This document shows, piece by piece, positions 1 to 7,936 of a stretch of 64,000 bases of DNA. The position numbers were made by a program, and so were the translations under genes. The DNA comes from Mucilaginibacter jinjuensis. GTDB lineage: Bacteria > Bacteroidota > Bacteroidia > Sphingobacteriales > Sphingobacteriaceae. How positions within the stretch are numbered: the stretch's first letter is position 1; every line of letters begins with the position of its first letter. The notes beneath the pieces were generated by a model. That model made no database searches and was not told where the DNA came from. It saw only the letters and a program-made list of their open reading frames with translations. The stretch spans positions 186,001 to 250,000 of the forward strand of contig NZ_CP117167.1 of assembly GCF_028596025.1 (NCBI RefSeq), written 5' to 3'.

Positions 1-1
1 C

Positions 2-172
2 CCTGGTGATTCGGCCCGTTCACATTCTTCTGATGAGTTCATCTTCCTCGAAGAAATTAAAAAAGGGATCAGCCTGTACATCAAATTGCTCGAAACATTG
101 CCTTTGATGTTGATCAACAACCCTACAAAATATCCGCTAAACCCGGTCGCAATAAATCCAAATAACAATTAA
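2..172 (+). CDS. M20-family metallopeptidase, C-terminal fragment (cut by window edge)
   Basis: Only the last 56 codons are present; the frame is open to the window edge. The fragment begins with GDSARSHSSDEF, which resembles the C-terminal part of M20/M25/M40 zinc peptidases (succinyl-diaminopimelate desuccinylase/acetylornithine deacetylase type), where a Gly-(D)-x-x-x-x-H segment supplies an active-site residue. It is followed by a helix like the usual end of these proteins and a Pro/Asn-rich tail. The stop is 7 nt before the porin start, so the two may be co-transcribed. Substrate cannot be inferred from this piece. Confidence 0.55.
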   Translation, partial: PGDSARSHSSDEFIFLEEIKKGISLYIKLLETLPLMLINNPTKYPLNPVAINPNNN

Positions 173-179
173 CAAAGAA

Positions 180-1511
180 ATGAAAAAACACCTGTTAACA
201 ATAGTTGCGCTGGCAGCTATTGCACTAAATGTAAACGCCCAGCAAGACACCGTTAAAAATAAAACAAAGAAAGATACCGTTATCCGTTCGCTGCCTTCGC
301 CACTGCCATCTCCGCCGTTCCCTTCGGGCGATTGGATTGGTTCGCCATTGGTTGGGGTTGATGCAACCGCACCAAATTATCCATTAACCAAACTATTGGG
401 CTTAAGCCAAAGCAAGGTTAAAATTTATGGCTGGGTTGATATTGGCGGTAACATCAGCTCGTCAAAAAACTCAAACGCCCCTACCTCATACAACCTGATC
501 CCTAATGCCGTTGTACTTGACCAAGCTGGTATTAAATTTGAAAAGCAACCCAATACGGCACAAACAGATCATTTCGACTGGGGTTTCCTGTCGACCACCA
601 TATTTGGTACCGATTACCGCTACACTACAGCGAAAGGAATCTTCAGTAATCAGCTGCTTAAAAACAATAACAAGTACGGTTTCGACCCGGCTGAGTTATA
701 TGGTATCCTGTACTTTCCGAAAGTGGCCGATGGCTTAATTGTAAAAGTGGGCCGTTTTATTTCGCCTGCTGATATTGAAGCACAATGGGCAACCGATAAC
801 TATCTATACTCACACTCGCTGATGTTTACGGTTGACCCTTACACCTTTACCGGTGTGCAGGGAACAATTAAACTGGGTTCGCGTTGGCAATTGCAAGTGG
901 CGGCACATGCCGGTAATGATATGGCGCCCTGGAGTAATTCGGCACAGTTAAACGGTTTGCTGATGGTACGCTGGGTATCTAAAGATAATAATGATGGTTT
1001 ATGGGGAGGTATTAACTCTTTAGGTAGCGGAAATTATACCAACCAGCATGATGACCTCCAAATGCTGGTTGCTACCTGGGGCCACAAATTTAGCAGCCGT
1101 GTACACATGATGACCGAAGGCTATTACATGTGGCAAAAAAATGCATTAACCGGCGGTACCGTGATTACAGGCCCGGGCAAGCCATTTTACGAAGGAACCG
1201 GTGCGGGTTCATTGATACCCGGCACAGCCAATGCCATAGGTTTGGTTAACTATTTCCAAATCCTCTTCGGCCCTAAAAATTATTTATCGATCCGTAATGA
1301 TATGCTGGATGACCCGCAGGCCAACCGCACAGGTTATGCAACTTTGTACACCAGCCATACTATTGGTTTTGTACACTACTTTAATAATCTGATCAGGATC
1401 CGCCCTGAAATTAGATATGAGCGCGCCTATGCCGATGGAATTACGCCTTATGATAACGGCACCAAAAAAGATCAGTACACCGCCGCGATGGACTTGATCG
1501 TGCGTTTCTAA
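180..1511 (+). CDS. BBP2-family outer-membrane beta-barrel porin
   Basis: 443 aa with a clear signal peptide (residues 1-20, ending VNAQ). A Pro-rich linker (about 38-48) is followed by alternating beta-strand segments, many aromatic girdle residues and a terminal Phe (IVRF end), as expected for an outer-membrane barrel. The pattern (YGWVDIGGN near residue 84, FDPAELYG and VKVGRF in the middle) is typical of the Bacteroidota putative beta-barrel porin-2 family. Its role would be passive solute uptake across the outer membrane; the solute is unknown. A strong terminator follows directly. Confidence 0.75.
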   Translation: MKKHLLTIVALAAIALNVNAQQDTVKNKTKKDTVIRSLPSPLPSPPFPSGDWIGSPLVGVDATAPNYPLTKLLGLSQSKVKIYGWVDIGGNISSSKNSNAPTSYNLIPNAVVLDQAGIKFEKQPNTAQTDHFDWGFLSTTIFGTDYRYTTAKGIFSNQLLKNNNKYGFDPAELYGILYFPKVADGLIVKVGRFISPADIEAQWATDNYLYSHSLMFTVDPYTFTGVQGTIKLGSRWQLQVAAHAGNDMAPWSNSAQLNGLLMVRWVSKDNNDGLWGGINSLGSGNYTNQHDDLQMLVATWGHKFSSRVHMMTEGYYMWQKNALTGGTVITGPGKPFYEGTGAGSLIPGTANAIGLVNYFQILFGPKNYLSIRNDMLDDPQANRTGYATLYTSHTIGFVHYFNNLIRIRPEIRYERAYADGITPYDNGTKKDQYTAAMDLIVRF

Positions 1512-1530
1512 TACACATTTACATAAAACG

Positions 1531-1563
1531 AAAAAAGAGCCGGATAATGTCCGGCTCTTTTCG
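1531..1563 (+). terminator. Rho-independent terminator after the porin
   Basis: Perfect 12-bp stem (AAAAGAGCCGGA / TCCGGCTCTTTT) with a 5-nt loop TAATG, starting 20 nt after the porin stop codon. The A-rich and T-rich flanks mean it could also act on the opposite strand. Confidence 0.85.
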
Positions 1564-1579
1564 TTGCTATATTGGGGAA

Positions 1580-1660
1580 TGCTTCGAGTACCGGGATAAC
1601 AACACTTTTTTTGTCATTCTGAGTGCTAACGAAGAATCTTCTTCGCCCAGCGTGTCACTA
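1580..1660. repeat. Fragment of the TGTCATT-type intergenic repeat
   Basis: Contains GCTTCGAGTACC and TTGTCATTCTGAG followed by CGAAGAATCTTCTTCG. The same words occur in elements near 21.1, 57.3 and 61.7 kb. Only one end seems intact, so this looks like a half or decayed element between the porin terminator and the convergent membrane-protein gene. Confidence 0.5.
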
Positions 1661-1666
1661 TGTATG

Positions 1667-2290
1667 TTAACTCTCTAACTCTTTCAAATTACCTTCAAGT
1701 GATTTTAGCTTTTTAAAGAATTTGGCTTTGTAATACCAATGCCCGCCTGCAAGGCATACAACAGTTACAATTGCACAGGTAATATAAAGGATTTGTGGCG
1801 ATGGGTGCCAGTACGGTATAAATAGTTTAATAACCGCGTAACTATATACAGGATATAAAAAGAGATAAATAATATTGAGCAACAGGTAGAATTTTTTGAA
1901 TGTTGTAATGGTTAGTTTAAGGCTTGCCTTTACATCGCCATTATTGTATATCGTAAATATCTGTTCTTGCCGGTTATAAGCCCATATCGTAACAATACAA
2001 TATAATAGTATGATAAGCATATATGCCAATGCCATAGGGATATTGGCCAGCTTATGCAGGTGAATGGCATCGACTATAGTCATTAAAAAAGCTACTGCTA
2101 GTATGCCGATTAACATTTTGCAAGTGGTTGTTCCCAAAGTTTTCCAAAAGAGGCTTTTGGTGTGTAATTGATTTAAGGTGTCTGTTGTGTTCATAATAAT
2201 TTGTTCTAATTTTTCTGACGAAAATTTTTGTTGTTGAAATTCTTTATCCTGGATATTGTTCCAGTGCGCTTTAAAATCGTCCAGTTCCAT
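1667..2290 (-). CDS. Four-TM protein, putative anti-sigma factor
   Basis: 207 aa. The soluble N-terminus (MELDDFKAHWNNIQ) is typical of small membrane proteins encoded directly after ECF sigma genes in Bacteroidota. Four hydrophobic segments follow (about 58-75, 82-105, 133-152, 165-185) and then a basic, helical C-terminus. It starts 1 nt after the sigma-factor stop, so the pair is surely co-transcribed. No ZAS zinc motif is present, so the anti-sigma role rests on position and on the similar pairs seen elsewhere, not on a recognised domain. Confidence 0.6.
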   Translation of the reverse strand: MELDDFKAHWNNIQDKEFQQQKFSSEKLEQIIMNTTDTLNQLHTKSLFWKTLGTTTCKMLIGILAVAFLMTIVDAIHLHKLANIPMALAYMLIILLYCIVTIWAYNRQEQIFTIYNNGDVKASLKLTITTFKKFYLLLNIIYLFLYPVYSYAVIKLFIPYWHPSPQILYITCAIVTVVCLAGGHWYYKAKFFKKLKSLEGNLKELES

Positions 2291-2291
2291 A

Positions 2292-2774
2292 TTATCCGTT
2301 GTTAACCATTGTTTTTAATTTGCTGCGTATTTTACTGAGGTTGAACCCAATGTTCGATTCTGAAAGGCCCATCACCTCCGCAATCTCGCGGTAACTGTAA
2401 TCGTCCATATACAACATGGTAATGGCCCGTTCAACCTCCGAGAGCTTTTTTATCGCCTCATACATTTGCAGCACTTGTTCATTTTCTTCCTTATTGTCTG
2501 TAGCAGCTATCTCAAAAACATTATCATCAAGCCCGGTAAATTTCTCGCGTTTGGTTTCTTTTCTGAGCCGGGTTATGGCGATATTAAGTGCAACCCGGTA
2601 AATCCAGGTCGAAACTTTAGAGGCGCCATTAAATGAACCATACGCCCGCCAAAGCTGTAATACAATGTCCTGAAAAAGGTCCTCTCTATCTTCCCGGCTA
2701 TTGCAATACATATTGCAAACCTTCAGAATAAGACCCTGGTTGCTGGTTATTAATAAGGTGAACTGCTCTTTCAA
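2292..2774 (-). CDS. ECF RNA polymerase sigma factor
   Basis: 160 aa, the normal size for an ECF sigma-70. Region 2 is at about 10-75 (DREDLFQDIVLQLWRAYGSF, then VSTWIYRVALNIAI for promoter melting). Region 4 is at about 105-155, with the helix-turn-helix YSYREIAEVMGLSESNIGFN. It would direct RNA polymerase to an extracytoplasmic-function regulon. The downstream gene, 1 nt away, encodes a four-TM protein that probably controls it. The regulon cannot be inferred; no matching promoter pair was found nearby by eye. Confidence 0.9.
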   Translation of the reverse strand: MKEQFTLLITSNQGLILKVCNMYCNSREDREDLFQDIVLQLWRAYGSFNGASKVSTWIYRVALNIAITRLRKETKREKFTGLDDNVFEIAATDNKEENEQVLQMYEAIKKLSEVERAITMLYMDDYSYREIAEVMGLSESNIGFNLSKIRSKLKTMVNNG

Positions 2775-2981
2775 TTATTGGTATTTATACAATTAGTCGC
2801 ACTGGGGGTGAATTTCTTAGTGGGTTTTTAAAATTAATTTTTTGCGTGGAGTTTATCTATTTCTTTTATCTCAGTACGTCGCCTTTAAAAACTCTTCCAT
2901 TCTGATAATCCAGCCTTCCGTTTTGAATGTAAATAACGTGCAACAAAATGTTTAAAACTTTCAGAAATGCCCTTTACAGCC

Positions 2982-3008
2982 TAATTTTGGGCATATAGTA
3001 AATATGCC
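2982..3008 (+). promoter_or_regulatory. -7 box plus short palindrome upstream of the 3.1-kb secreted-protein gene
   Basis: TAATTTTG (2982-2989) fits the Bacteroidota -7 consensus TAnnTTTG. It is followed directly by a 7-bp inverted repeat GGCATAT...ATATGCC (2990-2996 / 3002-3008) that would lie at or near the transcription start, where an operator or a 5' leader hairpin could act. No convincing -33 TTTG is seen. Confidence 0.35.
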
Positions 3009-3067
3009 AACACATTGGCACTTCGTTGGAATGATACTGCGCAGGAATAGATTAAATAATAAATAAA

Positions 3068-3640
3068 ATGAAAACTTCAATCAAGGTGCTTTTCACAGCC
3101 ATTTTAATAATACAAGGTTTAAGCTTAAAAGCACAAAACACTACTGGTGTTTACCTTAACGAAAACGATTATAAAGACCATAAACTAACTTACGCCTCAA
3201 ACACAGATAAAATACAGTTGAACGAATTCTTCGGCGGTAATACCATCAGTGTAATCAATGATGGCAAAAAAGTGAACCTTAATAAAAATGAGATCTTCGG
3301 TTATCGCTTAGCTAACCAGGACTACCGTTTTTACAACAATGTCGCTTACAAAGTAATTGACACTGTAGGTTTTGCCATTTACAGCCGCGAAAAATTAGTA
3401 CAGGATACTAAAGGCTATAAACCGGCCACCCAATATTTTTATAGTGTAAATAACAAAGCGGTTAAAGAGTTAACGATAGCGAATCTTACAGCCAGTTTCC
3501 CGCAGGCAACAAATTTCCGTTACAGCCTGCAGAGCAACTTCCGCAGTGATGCCGATTTAATCAGCTATGATCACGCGGCCAATCAATACAAAATTAAATA
3601 CCTGTACCTGGAGCACAAACGTGTAATGGCGAGTAATTAA
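3068..3640 (+). CDS. Secreted protein of unknown function
   Basis: 190 aa with a signal peptide (1-23, ending LKAQ). The mature part is rich in Asn, Lys and Tyr and has no cysteines or recognised motif. It contains a segment like other short Bacteroidota periplasmic proteins (VYLNENDYKDHKL, then FGYRLANQDYRFYN), which suggests a small beta-rich fold. The gene stands alone between two minus-strand groups, with its own putative promoter and a terminator after it. Function is unknown. Confidence 0.6.
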   Translation: MKTSIKVLFTAILIIQGLSLKAQNTTGVYLNENDYKDHKLTYASNTDKIQLNEFFGGNTISVINDGKKVNLNKNEIFGYRLANQDYRFYNNVAYKVIDTVGFAIYSREKLVQDTKGYKPATQYFYSVNNKAVKELTIANLTASFPQATNFRYSLQSNFRSDADLISYDHAANQYKIKYLYLEHKRVMASN

Positions 3641-3680
3641 TAAAGAGTTTCTAGCTAACAATTGACTATTGATGATGAAG

Positions 3681-3707
3681 ATCCCGCGCGAAAGCCGGGA
3701 TTTTTTA
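3681..3707 (+). terminator. Rho-independent terminator
   Basis: ATCCCG stem pairs with CGGGAT across a 9-nt loop, followed by six T. It lies 40 nt after the secreted-protein stop codon. Confidence 0.75.
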
Positions 3708-3748
3708 TTTGCAAGGAACGACGCAACGCAGTGCAGCAGGATAGAAGA

Positions 3749-4135
3749 TTAATTAACTCCCACAGCTACCGCTTCTTTTTTCAGTAAGCTATCAATCTTA
3801 TCAATCAATTGCTGCATATCAAAAGGCTTGGTCATAAAATCATCGGCACCGGCATCAATGGCCGAGTTGTGAATATCGTTACTGGCCGAGATCATGAGTA
3901 CAGGGATTTGGCGGGTTTCTACTTTTTCTTTCAGTTCGCGGCAAATATCACGGCCGTCTACACCCGACATCCAGATGTCTAACAAAAAAAGATCAGGGAG
4001 TTGTTCTTTCGACAGCTTTAGGGCATCTCTGCCATCGTAAGTTGAGCTTACATCGTAGCCGGAAAAGCTGAGCATCATTTCAACGGCATCTACTATTCCC
4101 GGATCGTCATCCGCAATTAAAATTTTCTTAAGCAT
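3749..4135 (-). CDS. Single-domain response regulator (CheY-like receiver)
   Basis: 128 aa, a complete receiver domain and nothing else. Acidic pocket D9-D11, phospho-acceptor D53 (LFLLDIWMSG), Ser83 at the Thr/Ser position and Lys103 (TKPF) are all present. With no output domain it should signal by protein contact or phosphotransfer. It lies 130 bp downstream of, and on the same strand as, the multi-PAS histidine kinase, its likely partner. Confidence 0.9.
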   Translation of the reverse strand: MLKKILIADDDPGIVDAVEMMLSFSGYDVSSTYDGRDALKLSKEQLPDLFLLDIWMSGVDGRDICRELKEKVETRQIPVLMISASNDIHNSAIDAGADDFMTKPFDMQQLIDKIDSLLKKEAVAVGVN

Positions 4136-4265
4136 GTTTCTTTACAGGTAAACAAACTTATAAAAATATTAAATTAAAGAACAAAAATTTTCAACTTAAC
4201 TAGTAGGAAATAAGCCTGATACATAATTGCCAATTATGTTGTAAAAACAACACTTTGATATTTAA

Positions 4266-6866
4266 CTATTTCTTAATTGGTAAAGAAAAACAGAACGTTG
4301 AACCCTTGCCCTGTACCGAATTTACCCAGATCCGTCCCCCCTCGCGCTTAATAATTTCGGATGAGATATATAAGCCCAAACCAAGCCCCGGGAAGGTGTG
4401 CTGCTTATCGCCGCTTACGCGGTAAAACTGTTCAAACACTTTATCTTTTTTATCATGGCTAATGCCAATACCAAAATCCTGCACACATACCATTACTTCA
4501 TTATCAATAACCTCTGCCTGTACAATAATTTTATCGGCATCGGGCGAGTATTTAATGGCGTTGGTAACCAGATTGGTTAGTACCTGGCCAATGCGGTCTT
4601 TATCGGCGTACACTTCGCCAATGGGTTTTAGCTCGGTAATAATTTGATGTTTATCTGTGGTGCGTTGCAGGTCTTCCACCATGTCTTGTATCAACTGGTT
4701 AAAGTCAAACAGGGTATCGTTAAACTGCAAACGGCCCGATTGTATTTTGGTTACATCCAGCAAATCGCCAATTAAACTGGTAAGGCGATCTATCTGGTTA
4801 TTCATTTTTACAATCATGTTGGCCTTTCGCTCATCACCACTCTTGCGGAACATGGCCTCCAATACCTGCGCATAAGCTTTAATACTGGTGACCGGTGTTT
4901 TAAGCTCATGGCTGGCAATACCAATAAACTCATCTTTCTGATTTTGCAGCTGCTTTTGCTCGGTAATATCAACGCAGGCGCCAATGTAGCCAAAGAAATC
5001 GCCCGCCTCTGTAAACTGCGGGTTTCCGGTACAAACTATCCAGCGTGTTGTACCATCAGTATGCCTGATACGGAACTGGCTTTCGTGATATTTACGGTCA
5101 TTATAATCTGCCAGAAACTTAGTGGCAGCTTGTTCGATATCTTCTTTCAATACGGCGTTCAACCAGCCTTCGCCTAAATGGCTCTCTAATGGGTAACCTG
5201 TCCAGTCTACCCAGATTTGGTTCACATAGGTGATCATCGCATTCTCGTCCGACATCCACAAGGCTGTTGGCGATGCCTGCGTTATACCCCTGAACAGTTG
5301 CTCGCTATCCGAAAGCGCTTTGCGGGCTGCAATATCGGGCCTAAGATCGCGGAACAGAGATGCCCTGCCTAATAGTTCGCCACTTACGGGCTCGCGCAGC
5401 AGTAATGACATGCCGTGACCCGGAATGGCTTCGCCGGTAATGAAATGTTTATAGGTGATATTGCCTTCCCATCTGCCATCATTCAGCAACAAAGGGTTGA
5501 TTTCTACCCGCAACTTTTCAATCTCATCGGGCAATAAATATTCAGAATTGTGCCGTTGCGCTTCTTCCAGGTTATTAAAGCCCATGAGTTCGAGCCCTGT
5601 TTTATTTACATAAGTAACATGGCCATCATGGGTTGAGAGGCTGATAAAATCATTGCTGTTTTCCATTAGCCAAAGCAAGCGTTTCTGCTCTTCGCGAGCT
5701 TCTACTTCTGCTGTAATATCCTGGCTGGTGCCCATTAGTACAACAGGCTTGCCCTCGGGGTCAAACACATAAGAGCCCAGCGTTTTTATCCAATGCACAG
5801 AACCATCGGCCCATTTAAAACGCACTTCGTAGTTTAGCTTACCCGTGATTAAGGCTTCATCGAAAGCTACCTTTCTTTTATCAACATCATCCGGATGGAT
5901 AAATTTAAGGAGGTCGCCACGTTTTTGGCCCGATCTTTCCACCCCACTTAAGATCTTACTCAGGGTTGGCGAATAGATGGTTTCGTTGTTAATAAAGTCG
6001 ATGAAAAAAGTCCCGGCACCAGCGGCTTCTGCTGCAAGCTGGGTTAATTGCTCCGCAGATCTGGCCTTCTCATCAGCGAGTATTTGCTCGGTAATATCCT
6101 GTGCTATGCCAGAGAAACGGAACGGTTTGTTTTCTGAATCGAAATAAGCCCTGCCTTTGCAATGCAGCCAACGCAACTGATTATCATCGGCACCGATGGT
6201 TCTGAACCGTATATCATAAACACCACCCGAAGACGGATCTAAGGATGCCATTACAGCCTCGTCAACCCTTGGCCTGTCGAGCGGGTGCATGTACCTCAGT
6301 ACCTCATCATAAGGCACGTTATAATCTTTATTAAAGCCGTAAAGCTCCTTGCACCTGTCGTCCCACCAAACCTCGTTGGTTACAATATTAAGGTCCCAGT
6401 TGCCTATACCGGCGGCCTCTAAAGTAAACTGCCTGCGGGCATCAGCCTCATCAGCACGTTGCTGTGCCAGCACCACATCGGTAAGGTCTTTTGCTGTGTT
6501 TAAAATACCCCAAACTGTGCCATCAGTGTGTTTTAAGGGCTTATATGTAAAATCGAAGTAGTGGATCTTGAACTCGCCATCAATCAGCAGGTCTATCCGC
6601 TGTTGTTTGGCTTCGTAGGTAATGCCTGTTGTATAAACATCATCCAAAAGTTTGTAAAAACTTTGGTCGTCCAGTTCGGGCAATGCCTCACGAAATGTTT
6701 TGCCGACAACGGTTTCTGTTTTGCCCCAGGTTTTGTGGATAGCTTTATTAGCTACACGGATGCGCATTTCACGGCCTACGTACAAACCAATCGGGTCAGG
6801 AATTTCCTGAATCAGCGTTCTTAGTATATCGATTTCGTCCTGATTGATGTCGCTGGCAATATTCAT
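4266..6866 (-). CDS. Multi-PAS sensor histidine kinase
   Basis: 866 aa from the ATG at 6866. The frame is open further to a TTG at 6941, but the ATG places the first PAS domain close to the N-terminus. About five PAS/PAC domains span residues 10-640, with repeated DITE/DLT ends. HisKA follows with the autophosphorylation His at about 653 (ASHELKTPVTS), then an HATPase domain with an N box (TNLVTNAIKYS) and G boxes (DFGIGI, GLGLGLYI). No transmembrane segment is visible, so it is a cytoplasmic sensor. The ligand is unknown. The likely partner is the receiver protein downstream. Confidence 0.9.
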   Translation of the reverse strand: MNIASDINQDEIDILRTLIQEIPDPIGLYVGREMRIRVANKAIHKTWGKTETVVGKTFREALPELDDQSFYKLLDDVYTTGITYEAKQQRIDLLIDGEFKIHYFDFTYKPLKHTDGTVWGILNTAKDLTDVVLAQQRADEADARRQFTLEAAGIGNWDLNIVTNEVWWDDRCKELYGFNKDYNVPYDEVLRYMHPLDRPRVDEAVMASLDPSSGGVYDIRFRTIGADDNQLRWLHCKGRAYFDSENKPFRFSGIAQDITEQILADEKARSAEQLTQLAAEAAGAGTFFIDFINNETIYSPTLSKILSGVERSGQKRGDLLKFIHPDDVDKRKVAFDEALITGKLNYEVRFKWADGSVHWIKTLGSYVFDPEGKPVVLMGTSQDITAEVEAREEQKRLLWLMENSNDFISLSTHDGHVTYVNKTGLELMGFNNLEEAQRHNSEYLLPDEIEKLRVEINPLLLNDGRWEGNITYKHFITGEAIPGHGMSLLLREPVSGELLGRASLFRDLRPDIAARKALSDSEQLFRGITQASPTALWMSDENAMITYVNQIWVDWTGYPLESHLGEGWLNAVLKEDIEQAATKFLADYNDRKYHESQFRIRHTDGTTRWIVCTGNPQFTEAGDFFGYIGACVDITEQKQLQNQKDEFIGIASHELKTPVTSIKAYAQVLEAMFRKSGDERKANMIVKMNNQIDRLTSLIGDLLDVTKIQSGRLQFNDTLFDFNQLIQDMVEDLQRTTDKHQIITELKPIGEVYADKDRIGQVLTNLVTNAIKYSPDADKIIVQAEVIDNEVMVCVQDFGIGISHDKKDKVFEQFYRVSGDKQHTFPGLGLGLYISSEIIKREGGRIWVNSVQGKGSTFCFSLPIKK

Positions 6867-6947
6867 TGGGTGCTTTTGGGCAAACTTTTTTGTTAAAGAT
6901 ACATCATGCAGCTTTTGTTTTAAAATGGCATGATATAGCAAAAAGTG

Positions 6948-7745
6948 TTAGCCAGGTATTTCTAACTTGTCACCAACACTAATCTCTCCAACGCCCTGGT
7001 GTAGTAAATTTTGCCCGAAATAGATTTTATTGTTCTGTGCCCGGTAACCAGCCAGCACTTTCATCGGCTCTACATTTTTAGCCGCATTTTGCTGATCGAT
7101 GGTGATCATTACACAACGCGCACAGCGTTTAACCCCATAAAAATTGATGTTGTTAATCCTGATGTGTGGCATCACATCTTCGGCATAGGGCTCACCTCCT
7201 GTAAAAACAATATTGGGCCGGAAACGGTCCATCTTGATTTGGTTCTGTAACCTCGTATTCAACTCATCTAAAGAAGCTTGACCAATAATCAGAAACGGAT
7301 AAGCATCTGCAAATGAAGTAACCTCCTGCTGCTTTGCATATTTAGGGTCGACCGCACGGAGCGAAGAATCAGCCATGTAAATCAGCCTCGCATTCATACC
7401 CAGTATTTGTGTGAACCATTGGTCAACTTCCGGGTCTACTAAAGTGCCTTCGCAGGTATCATCCCAAACGGTAGCCTGTATTACTGTATTAGTTTGAGGA
7501 TGGAAAGGAATTAAAATAGATGATTGATGAGGCATGTAGGTAACACGCAATCCACCAGCGTCAATATTAATATGCAAGAGTGCCATTTTAGCAAACTCGC
7601 GTTGTGAAATAAAACGGTTGTTATCATCAATCAGCATCCAACGGCGATCATACTTTAAGCCACGATCCGTTACTTCGGCAGAGCTAAGTTCAATGCCGCC
7701 GAGGGATTTGATGGGATAGATGAAGAGTTGACTAACCTGGAGCAT
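6948..7745 (-). CDS. MOSC domain-containing protein (YcbX/mARC-like)
   Basis: 265 aa. An N-terminal MOSC beta-barrel domain (SQLFIYPIKSLGGIELSSAEV, residues 5-25 region, then RGLKYDRRWMLID) is followed by a MOSC domain from about 100. RFRPNIVFTGG and the cysteine motif RCARCVMITID (about 208) correspond to the molybdenum-cofactor-binding part of YcbX/mARC proteins, which reduce N-hydroxylated compounds. No ferredoxin domain is fused, unlike E. coli YcbX, so a separate electron donor would be needed. It is upstream of, and co-oriented with, the PAS kinase. Confidence 0.85.
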   Translation of the reverse strand: MLQVSQLFIYPIKSLGGIELSSAEVTDRGLKYDRRWMLIDDNNRFISQREFAKMALLHINIDAGGLRVTYMPHQSSILIPFHPQTNTVIQATVWDDTCEGTLVDPEVDQWFTQILGMNARLIYMADSSLRAVDPKYAKQQEVTSFADAYPFLIIGQASLDELNTRLQNQIKMDRFRPNIVFTGGEPYAEDVMPHIRINNINFYGVKRCARCVMITIDQQNAAKNVEPMKVLAGYRAQNNKIYFGQNLLHQGVGEISVGDKLEIPG

Positions 7746-7849
7746 TGTGTTTGTCTGAACCCAAATTTACGAATTTAGGGATTAGCTGAATTAATGTTTT
7801 TACCTTCCCTATTATACTATTTTATCCAATAGCACTTAATAATAATCAC

Positions 7850-7883
7850 TTTGACAGTTATTCTGATTTTTTATTTAGTTTAG
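7850..7883 (+). promoter_or_regulatory. Possible promoter of the GH97 gene
   Basis: TTTG at 7850-7853 and TAGTTTAG at 7876-7883 lie 22 nt apart. This resembles the Bacteroidota -33 TTTG / -7 TAnnTTTG pair with one mismatch in the -7 box. The start codon chosen for GH97 is about 50 nt further on. Confidence 0.3.
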
Positions 7884-7936
7884 CCATGCGTGTATTAGCT
7901 TACACATACCAAATTATAACCTTTACGAATAACCGA